Below, one piece after another: positions 8,450-16,301 of a DNA stretch of 64,000 nucleotides. The notes beneath the pieces are model-generated. The model did no database searches, was not told where the DNA came from, and was given only the letters and a program-made list of their open reading frames with translations. The position numbers and the translations under genes were made by a program. How positions within the stretch are numbered: position 1 is the stretch's first letter; each line of letters starts with the position of its first letter. Source of the DNA: Erythrobacter oryzae (lineage in GTDB: Bacteria; Pseudomonadota; Alphaproteobacteria; Sphingomonadales; Sphingomonadaceae); assembly GCF_030271515.1 (NCBI RefSeq), contig NZ_JASCXI010000003.1:620001-684000 (forward strand). Direction: 5' to 3'.

Positions 8450-9022
8450 ATGCCAACGCATCCTTCACCCCGGCTTCCCACCGACATACGCAACCCTGTG
8501 ACAAGGGACCGGATCACCTTTCTCGCCTCGCCCCTGTCGGGTGACGGGGCCGAGCTGCGCTTCCGCTGCACCCTCCCGCCCCGCGGCGAGGGCGCCCCGC
8601 TCCACAAGCATGACACCATGACCGAAACCTTCGCGGTCGAATCGGGCGTGCTGGAAGTGAGCCTCGCGAACGGCCGGAGGATCCTGCTGCGGGCAGGGGA
8701 GGCCATCGCCATCCCTCCGGGCACCCCGCACGGCTTCCGCAATCCCGGCGACGCGCCGGTCACCTTCCTCACCACCGCCGACGAGGGCGAGGGGCTCGAG
8801 ACCTTTCTGCGCGGGATGTATGCGCTCGCCGCAGCGGGCGAGACCACGGCAGCGGGGATGCCGCGCGATCCCCGCGCGATCGGGCTGCTGCTCGGTTACG
8901 GCAATCTGGTGATGGTCGGCGTGCCGCGCGGCTTGCAGAATGCACTGCTCGGGCTGCTCGGCTGGGCCGCGCGCCTGACCGGCACAGACCGGCGGCTTGC
9001 TCATCTGGTGCGCCAGCCATGA
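8450..9022 (+). CDS. Cupin domain-containing protein
   Basis: A 190-residue protein with one cupin barrel at about 35-105: APLHKHDTMTETFAVESGVLEV carries the His-His-Glu part of motif 1, and GEAIAIPPGTPHGFRN carries Gly and the second His of motif 2. These residues normally bind a single metal ion. The C-terminal 80 residues end in a hydrophobic, arginine-containing helix. The frame is open from 8396, but that start would put operator palindromes inside the gene; the ATG at 8450 has GGAG 7 nt upstream. The stop overlaps the next gene (ATGA). The enzymatic role is unknown. Confidence 0.82.
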   Translation: MPTHPSPRLPTDIRNPVTRDRITFLASPLSGDGAELRFRCTLPPRGEGAPLHKHDTMTETFAVESGVLEVSLANGRRILLRAGEAIAIPPGTPHGFRNPGDAPVTFLTTADEGEGLETFLRGMYALAAAGETTAAGMPRDPRAIGLLLGYGNLVMVGVPRGLQNALLGLLGWAARLTGTDRRLAHLVRQP

Positions 9023-9714
9023 CTCCCGCTCGTCCCGCCCTCGGCACTGCCACCATCGCGCTCGCGATCCTGTTCAACCTGCCTTACGCGCTGCTCGCCG
9101 CCAGTTTCGATTACCCCGCGATCCTGCGCCACCCACCCGCCGAGGTGCTTGCGCGGTTTGGCGAGGGCGGCGCGGGGCTGGTGTTGACCTGGTATGCCTT
9201 TGCACTGGCTGCGCTGGCCCTGACGCCTCTCTCTGTCGGTCTTGCGATCACGCCGCGGCGATTGGCGGAACAGCCGGCGCTGGCGGCCAGTGCGGCGCTG
9301 GTCGGCGCGCTTGCCGGTCTGACGCAGGCCATCGGTTTGATGCGCTGGGTGTTCGTCGTCCCCGAGCTCGCGCGGACGGCGGTATCGGGCGCTCCGACCG
9401 ACGCAGCCGTCGCCGGGCATGCCTTCGCCGTGATCCATGCCTATGGCGGGGCGGCGATCGGCGAGCATCTCGGCCAGCTCCTGACTGCCCTGTTCGTCGC
9501 TCTGCTGGCGATTATCCAGTGGCGCGAAGGGCGCCGCACCGCCGCCGCCCTCGGCTTGCTGACCGCTCCGCTACTGGTGCTGGGGACAGGCGAGGGACTG
9601 ATGCTGGCGCTGGGCCGCGATGGCGAGACCTTCGCGCTCCTGACCATCGCCGGATTTCTCGGCCTCACCGTCTGGCTGATCGCCACCGGCCTCGGGCTGC
9701 TGCGCCGCGGCTGA
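9019..9714 (+). CDS. DUF4386-like multi-pass membrane protein
   Basis: A 231-residue protein with about six hydrophobic helices (LGTATIALAILFNLPYALLAA, LVLTWYAFALAALALTPLSVGLA, LAASAALVGALAGLTQAIGLM, LLTALFVALLAII, AALGLLTAPLLVLGTGEGL, and a final LLTIAGFLGLTVWLIATGLGLL). The FDYPAILRHPPAEVLARFGEGG stretch between helices 1 and 2 is typical of DUF4386-type proteins. It overlaps the cupin gene by 4 bp and is part of the same TetR-controlled unit. Its function is unknown; an inner-membrane accessory role is all that can be said. Confidence 0.62.
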   Translation: MTPARPALGTATIALAILFNLPYALLAASFDYPAILRHPPAEVLARFGEGGAGLVLTWYAFALAALALTPLSVGLAITPRRLAEQPALAASAALVGALAGLTQAIGLMRWVFVVPELARTAVSGAPTDAAVAGHAFAVIHAYGGAAIGEHLGQLLTALFVALLAIIQWREGRRTAAALGLLTAPLLVLGTGEGLMLALGRDGETFALLTIAGFLGLTVWLIATGLGLLRRG

Positions 9715-9822
9715 CCGCCCGCATTCCACCTGAATTTTCCGCGTTTTTCACCCCGCCAAGGTGCGGCCGCGACGGCCCGCGCCAGGCTTCCTCTCGCCGT
9801 CGCACAACACAAGGACAATGCC

Positions 9823-10626
9823 ATGAAGACTGCCTCTCTCTCCCGCCTCGCCCCGATCCTCGCCCTCGCTCTGCCCTCGGCAGCTTTCGCCCAGGACGAG
9901 ACTTCGGACAGCAATGACGTCTCCGGCTACGCCACCCTCGGGATTGCCGCCGTGCCCGATTACGAGGGCGCGGATGACTACCAGATCCTCCCTCTCGTCG
10001 ACGGCAGGGTCACTTTCGGGGAACGCTACGTCGCGATCCAGGGCACCGCGATTAGGGCCAATGTGATCGCCGCCGAAGGGTTCGAGTTCGGCCCCGTCGC
10101 CAACTTCACCTTCGGCCGCGATGCCGACATCAAGAACGCTACCGTTGCCGCTCTCGGCCGGATCAAGGATGCCTATGAAGTCGGCGCCTTCGCCGCGAAG
10201 ACCTTCGGCCTTGCGGGGAACGACAGCCTGCGGCTCGCGGTGCAGGTCGTGCACGATGTGAGCGACGTCCACGGCGGCTACGTCATCACCGCTAGCGCGA
10301 CCTATGCCGCACCCGTCGGCGAGCGGCTTAACCTGCTGTTCGATCTCGGCGCAAGCTACGCCAGCGACGATTATGCCGAGACCTATTTTGCGGTCACTCC
10401 GGCGGGTGCTTCCGCCAGCGGGCTGCCGCAGTTCGCCGCCGAGGGCGGCCTCAAGGACGTGGGCGCGCAGGTCACCGCCAGCTACCGCATCGGCGACAAC
10501 TGGGGCATCGCCGCGACCGCCGGCTATCGCCGCCTGCTGGGCGACTTTGCCGACAGCCCGGTGGTGACCTCGGGCGGCAGCGCCGATCAGCTGAGCGGCG
10601 GGGTGGGGGTGTTCTTCACCTTCTGA
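9823..10626 (+). CDS. MipA/OmpV family outer membrane protein
   Basis: This 267-residue protein has a signal peptide (LAPILALALPSAAFA, cleaved near residue 23). A mature part with alternating beta strands follows (GYATLGIAAVPDYEGADDYQILPLVDGRVTF), characteristic of the MipA/OmpV family, and it ends with a C-terminal phenylalanine (GVGVFFTF). Family members are outer-membrane beta barrels; MipA is a scaffold for murein enzymes in E. coli, but most homologues have no assigned role. An AAGGA site lies upstream of the ATG. It stands alone between two TetR-controlled units and ends 3 bp from the convergent tetR-like gene. Confidence 0.85.
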   Translation: MKTASLSRLAPILALALPSAAFAQDETSDSNDVSGYATLGIAAVPDYEGADDYQILPLVDGRVTFGERYVAIQGTAIRANVIAAEGFEFGPVANFTFGRDADIKNATVAALGRIKDAYEVGAFAAKTFGLAGNDSLRLAVQVVHDVSDVHGGYVITASATYAAPVGERLNLLFDLGASYASDDYAETYFAVTPAGASASGLPQFAAEGGLKDVGAQVTASYRIGDNWGIAATAGYRRLLGDFADSPVVTSGGSADQLSGGVGVFFTF

Positions 10627-10629
10627 GGC

Positions 10630-11211
10630 TCAGTCGCCGCCCAGAGGGGAACGGAGCGATGCTGCGAAACTTTCGGCAATGGCCGAGTAGACCGCATCGC
10701 TCCGGCTTGCCCTTGCGAGGGTGCGCGCCCCTTCGAGGGCGGCGATGAGCGCTTCTGCCAGAGGGCGCGGCGTGGCGACGCCGCAAGCCGCGAAGTGGGT
10801 GGAGACGCCTTCCACCCACGCCTCCAGCCCCGCATTGACCAGCGCGGTCAGGTGCGGATCGCCCGGCGCTCTCTCGGTCGCGATGTTCTGCAAGGCGCAG
10901 CCCAGAGTGAAATCGCTCGCGCGCATTTCCTGCGCGAAGCCGGCGCAGAGCAGCCGGACGAAGCCTGTCGCATCCCCCGGCGTCGCTGCTGCCGCAGCAG
11001 CGATCGCCGCCACCCCGCGCGCGGCAAAGCGCTCCGCGATTTCGGCGGCGAGCTGATCCTTGCCGCCTTTGAAGTGGAAATAGAACGATCCCTTGGGCGA
11101 CCCGCTCTCCTCGATGATCTGCGCAAGCCCCGTCGCGGCAAAGCCCTGGCGGCGGAACAGGTCTTCGGCGGTGGCAAGCGCCTTGTCGCGGGCATCGGAG
11201 GTGCGGGGCAT
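10630..11211 (-). CDS. TetR/AcrR family transcriptional regulator
   Basis: A 193-residue regulator whose DNA-binding domain lies at about 8-55 (ALATAEDLFRRQGFAATGLAQIIEESGSPKGSFYFHFKGGKDQL). The SPKGSFYFHF recognition helix resembles the LmrA/YxaF group. It is divergent from the tautomerase gene. A 35-bp palindrome in the 99-bp intergenic region is its likely operator, so it probably represses the tautomerase-Tat-dehydrogenase unit and itself. The inducer is unknown. Confidence 0.87.
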   Translation of the reverse strand: MPRTSDARDKALATAEDLFRRQGFAATGLAQIIEESGSPKGSFYFHFKGGKDQLAAEIAERFAARGVAAIAAAAAATPGDATGFVRLLCAGFAQEMRASDFTLGCALQNIATERAPGDPHLTALVNAGLEAWVEGVSTHFAACGVATPRPLAEALIAALEGARTLARASRSDAVYSAIAESFAASLRSPLGGD

Positions 11212-11243
11212 GGCAGGGGCCTAGCACAGGGCGCTTGACGAAT

Positions 11244-11278
11244 CTATGGCGATCATCATAGTATGGTGATTGCCATAG
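11244..11278. promoter_or_regulatory. Operator palindrome upstream of the tautomerase gene
   Basis: An interrupted 35-bp palindrome begins CTATGGC and ends GCCATAG. It has only two mismatched pairs besides the centre. The submotif CATAGTAT occurs at about 11258 and again at 11274. It lies between the divergent tetR-like gene and the tautomerase gene and is the probable TetR-binding site. Confidence 0.72.
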
Positions 11279-11310
11279 TATTGTGGCTCCGCAAAAAAAG
11301 GATCACATCC

Positions 11311-11535
11311 ATGCCGCTCGTCCAGATTTCCATCCCCGCCGGCTCGCTCTCGCAGGAGCAAAAGAGCCTCATGGTCGCCAAGGTCACCGATGCCTGCGTC
11401 GAGGCCGAGGGTGTTCCCGCCGTCCGCCAGTTCACATGGGTGCACATCAACGAAGTGCCCGACGGTGGCTGGGGCATGGCTGGTCGGGCGCTGACGCTCG
11501 AGCAGATGAAGGCCGCGCTGGCGCCGCGCGGATGA
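11311..11535 (+). CDS. Tautomerase family protein (4-oxalocrotonate tautomerase-like)
   Basis: The 74-residue product begins MPLVQISIPAGSLS, leaving Pro at the mature N-terminus as the catalytic base of the tautomerase superfamily. VTDACVEAEGVPAVRQFTWVHINEVPDGGWGMAGR matches the rest of the short fold. The frame is open from 11263, but only the ATG at 11311 gives the required N-terminal proline, and it follows AAGGA. The substrate is unknown; relatives isomerize unsaturated keto acids. It overlaps the following small ORF by ATGA. Confidence 0.85.
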   Translation: MPLVQISIPAGSLSQEQKSLMVAKVTDACVEAEGVPAVRQFTWVHINEVPDGGWGMAGRALTLEQMKAALAPRG

Positions 11536-11786
11536 GCGCGGCCGTGCCTGAAACTGGGGTGTCCCGCCGTGCCGTCCTTGCGGGCAGCGCGGCGGCCACC
11601 GCCGCGCTCGCGCTCCCACAGGTGGCGCTGGCGGGAGGGCCGACCCCTTTCCCGGCGCTCGTGACGGTATCCTCCGTCACGGCGGAGGATACCGCTTCCC
11701 TGGCCCGCCTGATCGGAGCCATCGGCGCCGCCGCTGCCTCGTGTGGTGCAGACCACGCGCGGACATGGGTGCTGGTCGGTGCGTGA
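11532..11786 (+). CDS. Small Tat-signal-containing protein, unknown function
   Basis: An 84-residue frame starting in an ATGA overlap with the tautomerase gene. The N-terminus has a twin-arginine signal (VSRRAVLAGSAAATAALALPQVALA), then only about 50 residues (GGPTPFPALVTVSSVTAEDTASLARLIGAIG). The mature part matches no family I recognise. Its end overlaps the GTG start of the dehydrogenase gene. It may be a genuine small exported protein or the remnant of a larger Tat substrate. The coding region contains a perfect 12-bp inverted repeat. Confidence 0.5.
   Translation: MSAAVPETGVSRRAVLAGSAAATAALALPQVALAGGPTPFPALVTVSSVTAEDTASLARLIGAIGAAAASCGADHARTWVLVGA
11665..11694. repeat. Perfect 12-bp inverted repeat inside the Tat-signal ORF
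   Basis: CGGTATCCTCCG (11665-11676) and CGGAGGATACCG (11683-11694) form a perfect stem with the 6-nt loop TCACGG. There is no T-tract. It could attenuate transcription between the tautomerase and dehydrogenase genes, or be an operator. Confidence 0.55.
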
Positions 11787-12789
11787 GCTGATGTTCCTCG
11801 CGCCAGGCCAGCTCGCCTGGCGCGAGCGGGCCGAACCGCGCATTATCGACTCCACTGATGCGCTGGTTCGGCCCATTGCCGCGACCACCTGCGATCTCGA
11901 CCGGCTGATCATCCGCGGCGAGACCCCGTTCCGCGGGCCCTTTGCCATCGGCCACGAATGTGTCGCCGAGGTGGTCGCGGTGGGCGAGGCGGTTACCTGC
12001 TTTCGCGCGGGCGACCGGGTGGTGGTGAACTGGCATATCTCCTGCGGACATTGCCACCACTGCACCACACGCCTCCCCAATGCCTGCCTCACGCATCAGC
12101 CGGGCGCGATGTACGGACTGCCGGGGCTTGGCGACTGGGGCGGGATGTTCAGCGATCTGCTGCGTGTGGTCGAGGCGGATGTCGCGCTCACCCGGCTGCC
12201 CGCCGGGGTAAATCCGGCCATCGTTGCCAGTGCGGGCGATAATCTCCCTTTCGCCTGGGAGTTCACGATCCCCCATCTCGCCGAGGCTCCGGGTGCGGAG
12301 GTGCTGGTGATGGGCGGTTGCGGCTCGATTGCGCTCTATGCCGTGATGTTCGCGCTGGCGGGCGGCGCGACGCGGGTCGAATACCGCGATACCGACCGCA
12401 CCCGCCTCGAGATCGCATCGCGCTACGGCGCCGATGTCGTCGAAGGCCCGCCGCCGCGCCGCGCCGGAGCCTTTCCGATCGTGGTCGATGCGAGCGCCGA
12501 TCAGGCGTCCCTGCTATGCGCCCTGCGCTCGGTTTCGCCCGAGGGCATCGTTTCCTCGGTCGGCGGGCATTTCGGCGATGTCTCCATGCCGCTGTTCGAG
12601 ATGTATCAACGCGGCGTGCGCTTCTACACCGGCCGGGGACGCGGCGGCCCGAATGTTGCCGAGGCGCTGGAATGGGTGGCGCAAGGCCTCGTCGACCCGG
12701 CTCCGGTCATATCCTGCATTGCCCCGTTCGACGAAGCGCCGGCCGTGCTCGCCGAGGGACATATGAAGCCGGTACTGATCCGGAGCTGA
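11779..12789 (+). CDS. Zinc-dependent alcohol dehydrogenase family protein (MDR superfamily)
   Basis: A 336-residue protein in the zinc-binding medium-chain dehydrogenase fold. Catalytic zinc ligands are in ATTCDLDR (Cys) and AIGHECVAEVV (His-Glu). The structural zinc lobe is CGHCHHCTTRLPNAC. The nucleotide-binding part has VLVMGGCGSIALYAVMFALAGG, with a Gly-rich loop that departs slightly from the usual GxGxxG. The start GTG at 11779 is chosen because it gives MRELMFLAPGQLAWRE, typical for the family; an ATG at 11743 is also open. It overlaps the Tat ORF by 8 bp. Substrate is unknown; it is probably part of the TetR-controlled unit. Confidence 0.8.
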   Translation: MRELMFLAPGQLAWRERAEPRIIDSTDALVRPIAATTCDLDRLIIRGETPFRGPFAIGHECVAEVVAVGEAVTCFRAGDRVVVNWHISCGHCHHCTTRLPNACLTHQPGAMYGLPGLGDWGGMFSDLLRVVEADVALTRLPAGVNPAIVASAGDNLPFAWEFTIPHLAEAPGAEVLVMGGCGSIALYAVMFALAGGATRVEYRDTDRTRLEIASRYGADVVEGPPPRRAGAFPIVVDASADQASLLCALRSVSPEGIVSSVGGHFGDVSMPLFEMYQRGVRFYTGRGRGGPNVAEALEWVAQGLVDPAPVISCIAPFDEAPAVLAEGHMKPVLIRS

Positions 12790-12894
12790 CCTTCAAGGAC
12801 TGCATTGTCGACGCGCTCCGAACAGACCTCATGCAGCACACGGCCCAGCTGCTCGACCGGCAGGCGCGCCGGGGTGCTGAACAGGCAGAAAAAG

Positions 12895-12917
12895 CCCTCT
12901 GAAATTCAGAGGGTTTT
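12895..12917 (+). terminator. Rho-independent terminator
   Basis: CCCTCTGA and TCAGAGGG form a perfect 8-bp stem with loop AAT, followed by TTTT. It lies about 105 bp after the dehydrogenase stop. Confidence 0.7.
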
Positions 12918-12948
12918 GTGAAAGATCCGGACGTTTGGGGAAGGGGGC

Positions 12949-12966
12949 TGGAGCGGGTAGCGGGAA
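12949..12966 (+). repeat. Left att-like copy of the tRNA-Gly 3' end (att1)
   Basis: TGGAGCGGGTAGCGGGAA is identical to the last 18 bases of the tRNA-Gly gene at 47247 and to the copy at 30620, all in the same orientation. It marks the probable left end of element A. The roughly 55 bp upstream resemble the sequence upstream of the copy at 30620. Confidence 0.72.
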
Positions 12967-13641
12967 GCCAAAAGTTGGCATATCTATCTAAAATCGAGAA
13001 GAAATTTATGAACGTTGAATTTTCTTGGCCCCCAACCGGCGCCCTAAACTTGCTGGATGCATGTGGAAAACTTGGGACAGTCCGGTTCGGATTCGAAGGT
13101 GGGAATCGTCAATCAGATTCGGATAGCCAACCTTGATACAGTTGTGACGATTTTTCAGCGATATAGCGTCCAGTTCATCGGATTCGATTGGCAAGTTGGA
13201 TTTGATTGAGAAGCTGCCACATCCATTTTTGCCGTTTTCGGGTTTTGAATCAGAGTGGTAAAATTGCGACCTGTCGCGTACGGTGTGCTTAAGTTTCGGA
13301 CTTTTCAGCTAGAGCCCAGCCCCCAACTCGACCAGAAAATCGGAGTTTGAACACGTTGACCCTAGGATCGCCCCGCGCAGGGGACCAGCGGGTCTCAAAT
13401 TGCCGGTTCTGGGACATTTCTGCCAGTTGTTCCTGCGTGCTTGAATGACCGATTTCGCCATTATCGGTCAGTCGGCTTCGGCTTGGGTTCTGCAGGAGGC
13501 CGAAATGCAGCAACCGGCCCGGTTCCGGCCATTCCAAGGATCGCGTGCCGCTACGAAGTTCTTTCCGCTTGAATGTCAGGCTTGCCTTTGCGCAATCAGT
13601 TGGAACGCGGACGGGGCGATGTGCGGGGCGCAAGTGAACTG

Positions 13642-14955
13642 ATGACGTCTAAGGGGCAGCTGCCAGCTCTCACGAACTCGCGCCTGCTCAGTCTGAGCAT
13701 GGGCTATCTCGGGCTGCAGATTACCTTCGGGATCGAAAGCGCCAGTCTCAGCCGACTCTACCAGACCTTCGGCGCCGGGGTCGATGACCTGGCCTTCTTG
13801 TGGCTGGCGGGCCCCGTCGCAGGGCTCGTGGTCCAGCCTCTTGTGGGGCGTTGGAGCGACTTTACCTGGACCCGCTGGGGACGGCGGCGGCCCTGGATCA
13901 TGGGTTCGGGCGCGATGGCTGTGGGCGCACTCGTCGGCATTGCCTATGCGCCGAGCCTGGCATGGGCGATTGCCATGGTCTGGCTGCTCGAGGTCGCGAT
14001 GAACGCGCTCAATGCACCCTATCGCGCGCTGGTGGGCGACACGATGCCGTTGCATCAGCAGGGCCGCGGCTTCGCCATGCAGACCGTGTTCATCGGACTG
14101 GGTGCGTTTCTCGGCGCAATGACCCCCAAGCTGCTGAGCCTCGCTGGGGTTGCCAACATCAGCGCGGCGGCTGCGACGCCGGAATCGATCCGCATTGCCT
14201 TCCTGCTCGCCGCGGGGTGCCTAGCCCTGTCGGTGGGCGGCACGGTGCTTAGCATCCGCGAACATGGCCGCGAGGATTATGCCCGGTTCGGCATTGCCGT
14301 CGCCGAACGCGCGCGGAAACGGGTGCTGTTGGCAGCCCGGGTCCGCTCGTCCCTTGCGATGCTGGCACCGTTCCGGCGGATCGCGGCGATGCAGTTCTTC
14401 GCCTGGGCCGCGCTTTACCTGTTCTGGGTCTATGCAACGCCGATCGTGGCGATGGGGGTCTTCGGCGCTTCGAGCGTCCAAGATCCGCGATATGGCGCGG
14501 GCGCGGATTGGGTGGGTGTGATGTTTGCCACCTACAACGGCGTTGCAGGGCTGTTCGCCTTCGTTCTTCCGCGCCTGTTCGACCGCTACGGCGTGACCGC
14601 CGTCCATGCTGGTGCGCTGATGGTGGGCGGAGCGGGTTTCGCCGGCGTGGCGGTCGCGGGAGCGCCGGCGATGCTGATCGCCTGCGCGGGCTTGATTGGC
14701 ATTGCCTATGCATCGCTGATCAGCGCGCCTTTCGTGCTGGCAAGCACGCTGGTCGCCCGCAGCGAAGCAGGCACCGCCATCGGCCTGATGAACGTCTTCA
14801 TCGTCGCCCCGCAGCTCGTCATGGGCTTCGCGGCGGGCGCGGTCATCGGGTGGCTTTCTCCCGGTTCGCCCGACAACGCCTTGCTGATGGCCGGGCTGCT
14901 CTGCGTTGTTGCAGCCATCATCTGTGCCGGCAGTCCGCGTGCGTCCACCCCCTGA
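13642..14955 (+). CDS. SLC45-like MFS sugar transporter
   Basis: A 437-residue integral membrane protein with about 12 hydrophobic helices. The loop after helix 2 reads RWSDFTWTRWGRRRPWIMG, the signature of sucrose/maltose-type transporters of the SLC45/GPH-like group; SLGLQITFGIE-type sequence in helix 1 and NAPYRALVGDTMP in helix 4 fit the same group. It would import an alpha-glucoside through the inner membrane with protons. The ATG at 13642 is preferred over 13573, because the extra 23 residues are not transporter-like. It precedes lacI, the TonB receptor and the GH97 gene, all on the same strand. Confidence 0.83.
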   Translation: MTSKGQLPALTNSRLLSLSMGYLGLQITFGIESASLSRLYQTFGAGVDDLAFLWLAGPVAGLVVQPLVGRWSDFTWTRWGRRRPWIMGSGAMAVGALVGIAYAPSLAWAIAMVWLLEVAMNALNAPYRALVGDTMPLHQQGRGFAMQTVFIGLGAFLGAMTPKLLSLAGVANISAAAATPESIRIAFLLAAGCLALSVGGTVLSIREHGREDYARFGIAVAERARKRVLLAARVRSSLAMLAPFRRIAAMQFFAWAALYLFWVYATPIVAMGVFGASSVQDPRYGAGADWVGVMFATYNGVAGLFAFVLPRLFDRYGVTAVHAGALMVGGAGFAGVAVAGAPAMLIACAGLIGIAYASLISAPFVLASTLVARSEAGTAIGLMNVFIVAPQLVMGFAAGAVIGWLSPGSPDNALLMAGLLCVVAAIICAGSPRASTP

Positions 14956-14957
14956 TC

Positions 14958-14990
14958 TTGCAAGTTGCATAACTTTGTCTGCAATTGCAA
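14958..14990. promoter_or_regulatory. Probable LacI operator upstream of lacI-type gene
   Basis: The perfect palindrome TGCAATTGCA (14980-14989), preceded by TTGCAAGTTGCA at 14958-14969, lies 23 bp before the regulator start. The half site TTGCA recurs in the receptor promoter at 16219. It suggests autoregulation. Confidence 0.55.
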
Positions 14991-15012
14991 AAGGCGGGGC
15001 ACGGAGGACGGG

Positions 15013-16068
15013 ATGGACGAAGCAGAAACCCGCAAGTTCACTCTCAAGGATATTGCTGCCGAGCTGGGCTTGTCGACGGCCACGGTCTCGCGCGCGATTG
15101 CCGGAAATACCGCGATCAGCGAGGAAACCCGCGCATCGGTGGTGCAGGTCGCGGCGCGCATGGGGTATCAGCCGCTCCAGCGTGCGCGCAAGGCCGCACC
15201 CGGCCAGCGGGGTCTGGCGGAGCAGGTCTGCGTCGTGCTGCCGGTTGCATTGGGGCTCGGCGGCCAATTGGGCAACCCGTTCGAGCTCACGTTGCTCGGC
15301 GGCATCGGTGCTGCCCTCCGCGAACGCCGCCGCGATTTCTCGATTTGCTGGCAGACCCCGCATGACGATCAGAGCCTCGCCGAGTTCGTCAAGGAGGCGC
15401 CCTATCGCGGGTTCATCTTCTTCGGCCAGTCGCAGTTCCACGATACGCTGAACCGTCTCGCCGCGACCCATGTGCCGATGGTGGTGTGGGGCGTCGAGAC
15501 CGAGGACCAGAAGTATTGCTCGGTCGGCACCGACAATTTCGACGGCGGGTTCCGCGCGACCCGCCACATGATCCGCACCGGCCGCAAGCGCGTGGCCTTT
15601 TTCGGCTCGATGCCCCCCATCGCCGAGGCGCGCACTGCGCTCTCGCAGATCGCGCAGCGGGTGGAAGGCTACAAGGCGGCGCTCGCATCGGAGGGGCTGA
15701 GTTACGATCCGGAGATCGTCCAGACGCCGCTGTCGAGCCGTTACGAGGGGGCGGATTCGGTCGAGAACCTGATCGAGCGGGGCGTTGTCTTCGATGCGAT
15801 CGTCGCCGCTTCGGACATCATCGCGCTGGGGGCGATACAGGCCCTTCAGCGCTATGGACGACGGGTGCCCGAGGATGTGGCCGTGATCGGCTATGACGAC
15901 ATCGATGTCGCTTCCTTCTCCAGCCCGCAGCTGAGCACCGTCCGACAGGACGTGATCAAGGCGGGCAACATGCTGGTGTCGAAGGTGCTGCGAATGATGG
16001 ATGGCCACCGCGCCACCTCCGAACGCCTGCCGACCGAGCTCATCATCCGAGGATCGTGCGGAGCATGA
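15013..16068 (+). CDS. LacI family transcriptional regulator
   Basis: A 351-residue protein starting at 15013 behind GGAGG. The LacI helix-turn-helix and hinge occupy about 8-58 (FTLKDIAAELGLSTATVSRAIAGNTAISEETRASVVQVAARMGYQP). A periplasmic-binding-like sugar-sensing domain follows (GFIFFGQSQFHDTLNRLAATHVPMVVWG, VAVIGYDDIDVASFSSPQLSTVRQD). It probably represses the adjoining transporter, TonB receptor and GH97 genes until an oligosaccharide binds. TTGCA half sites are seen before its own gene and before the receptor gene. Confidence 0.9.
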   Translation: MDEAETRKFTLKDIAAELGLSTATVSRAIAGNTAISEETRASVVQVAARMGYQPLQRARKAAPGQRGLAEQVCVVLPVALGLGGQLGNPFELTLLGGIGAALRERRRDFSICWQTPHDDQSLAEFVKEAPYRGFIFFGQSQFHDTLNRLAATHVPMVVWGVETEDQKYCSVGTDNFDGGFRATRHMIRTGRKRVAFFGSMPPIAEARTALSQIAQRVEGYKAALASEGLSYDPEIVQTPLSSRYEGADSVENLIERGVVFDAIVAASDIIALGAIQALQRYGRRVPEDVAVIGYDDIDVASFSSPQLSTVRQDVIKAGNMLVSKVLRMMDGHRATSERLPTELIIRGSCGA

Positions 16069-16218
16069 GGCGCAGTTGCGGATTTACCTGCAAGAATCTT
16101 ATGCAAAAAGTGAGATCAGCTGCTGCCCAGAACTCACAAAAAAGCAGTTATATCAATTTGATATGAACATTCTGCGACTGGCGAGGTGTGCAACTGATCT
16201 CGCCATTGCATAAAATTA

Positions 16219-16233
16219 TTGCAAACGATTGCA
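16219..16233. promoter_or_regulatory. Probable LacI operator upstream of the TonB receptor
   Basis: TTGCAAACGATTGCA has perfect TGCAA/TTGCA arms around ACGA, matching the usual LacI-family operator shape. It lies about 70 bp upstream of the receptor start. Confidence 0.6.
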
Positions 16234-16248
16234 GAGATCAGCGAAAAG

Positions 16249-16297
16249 CCCCTCACCAAGGCGGCCGAAAATGAGTCGCCTGTCACGCAATGAGGGG
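16249..16297 (+). promoter_or_regulatory. Leader structure pairing with the receptor's ribosome-binding site
   Basis: CCCCTCA (16249-16255) is complementary to TGAGGGG (16291-16297), which is the Shine-Dalgarno sequence of the receptor gene. Inside, GGCG (16260-16263) pairs with CGCC (16277-16280). The nested stems could mask translation initiation. Confidence 0.42.
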
Positions 16298-16301
16298 TGT
16301 C

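Larger units (their letters stand above)
12790..13641. other. 851-bp gene-poor region with terminator and left att-like repeat
   Basis: No convincing gene is seen. A short frame ending at 12902 (TFKDCIVDALRTDLMQHTAQLL) could be the tail of a lost gene. A terminator (12895-12917) and a copy of the tRNA-Gly 3' end (12949-12966) follow. From about 12970 to 13400 the DNA is more AT-rich than its surroundings, consistent with the edge of an integrated element. A 7-bp inverted repeat (TGACCGA...TCGGTCA) lies near 13446-13470. Confidence 0.6.

Noticed and set aside
13445..13642. 65-residue open frame before the sugar transporter
   Set aside because: Composition unlike a protein and no recognisable start signal; treated as leader DNA.
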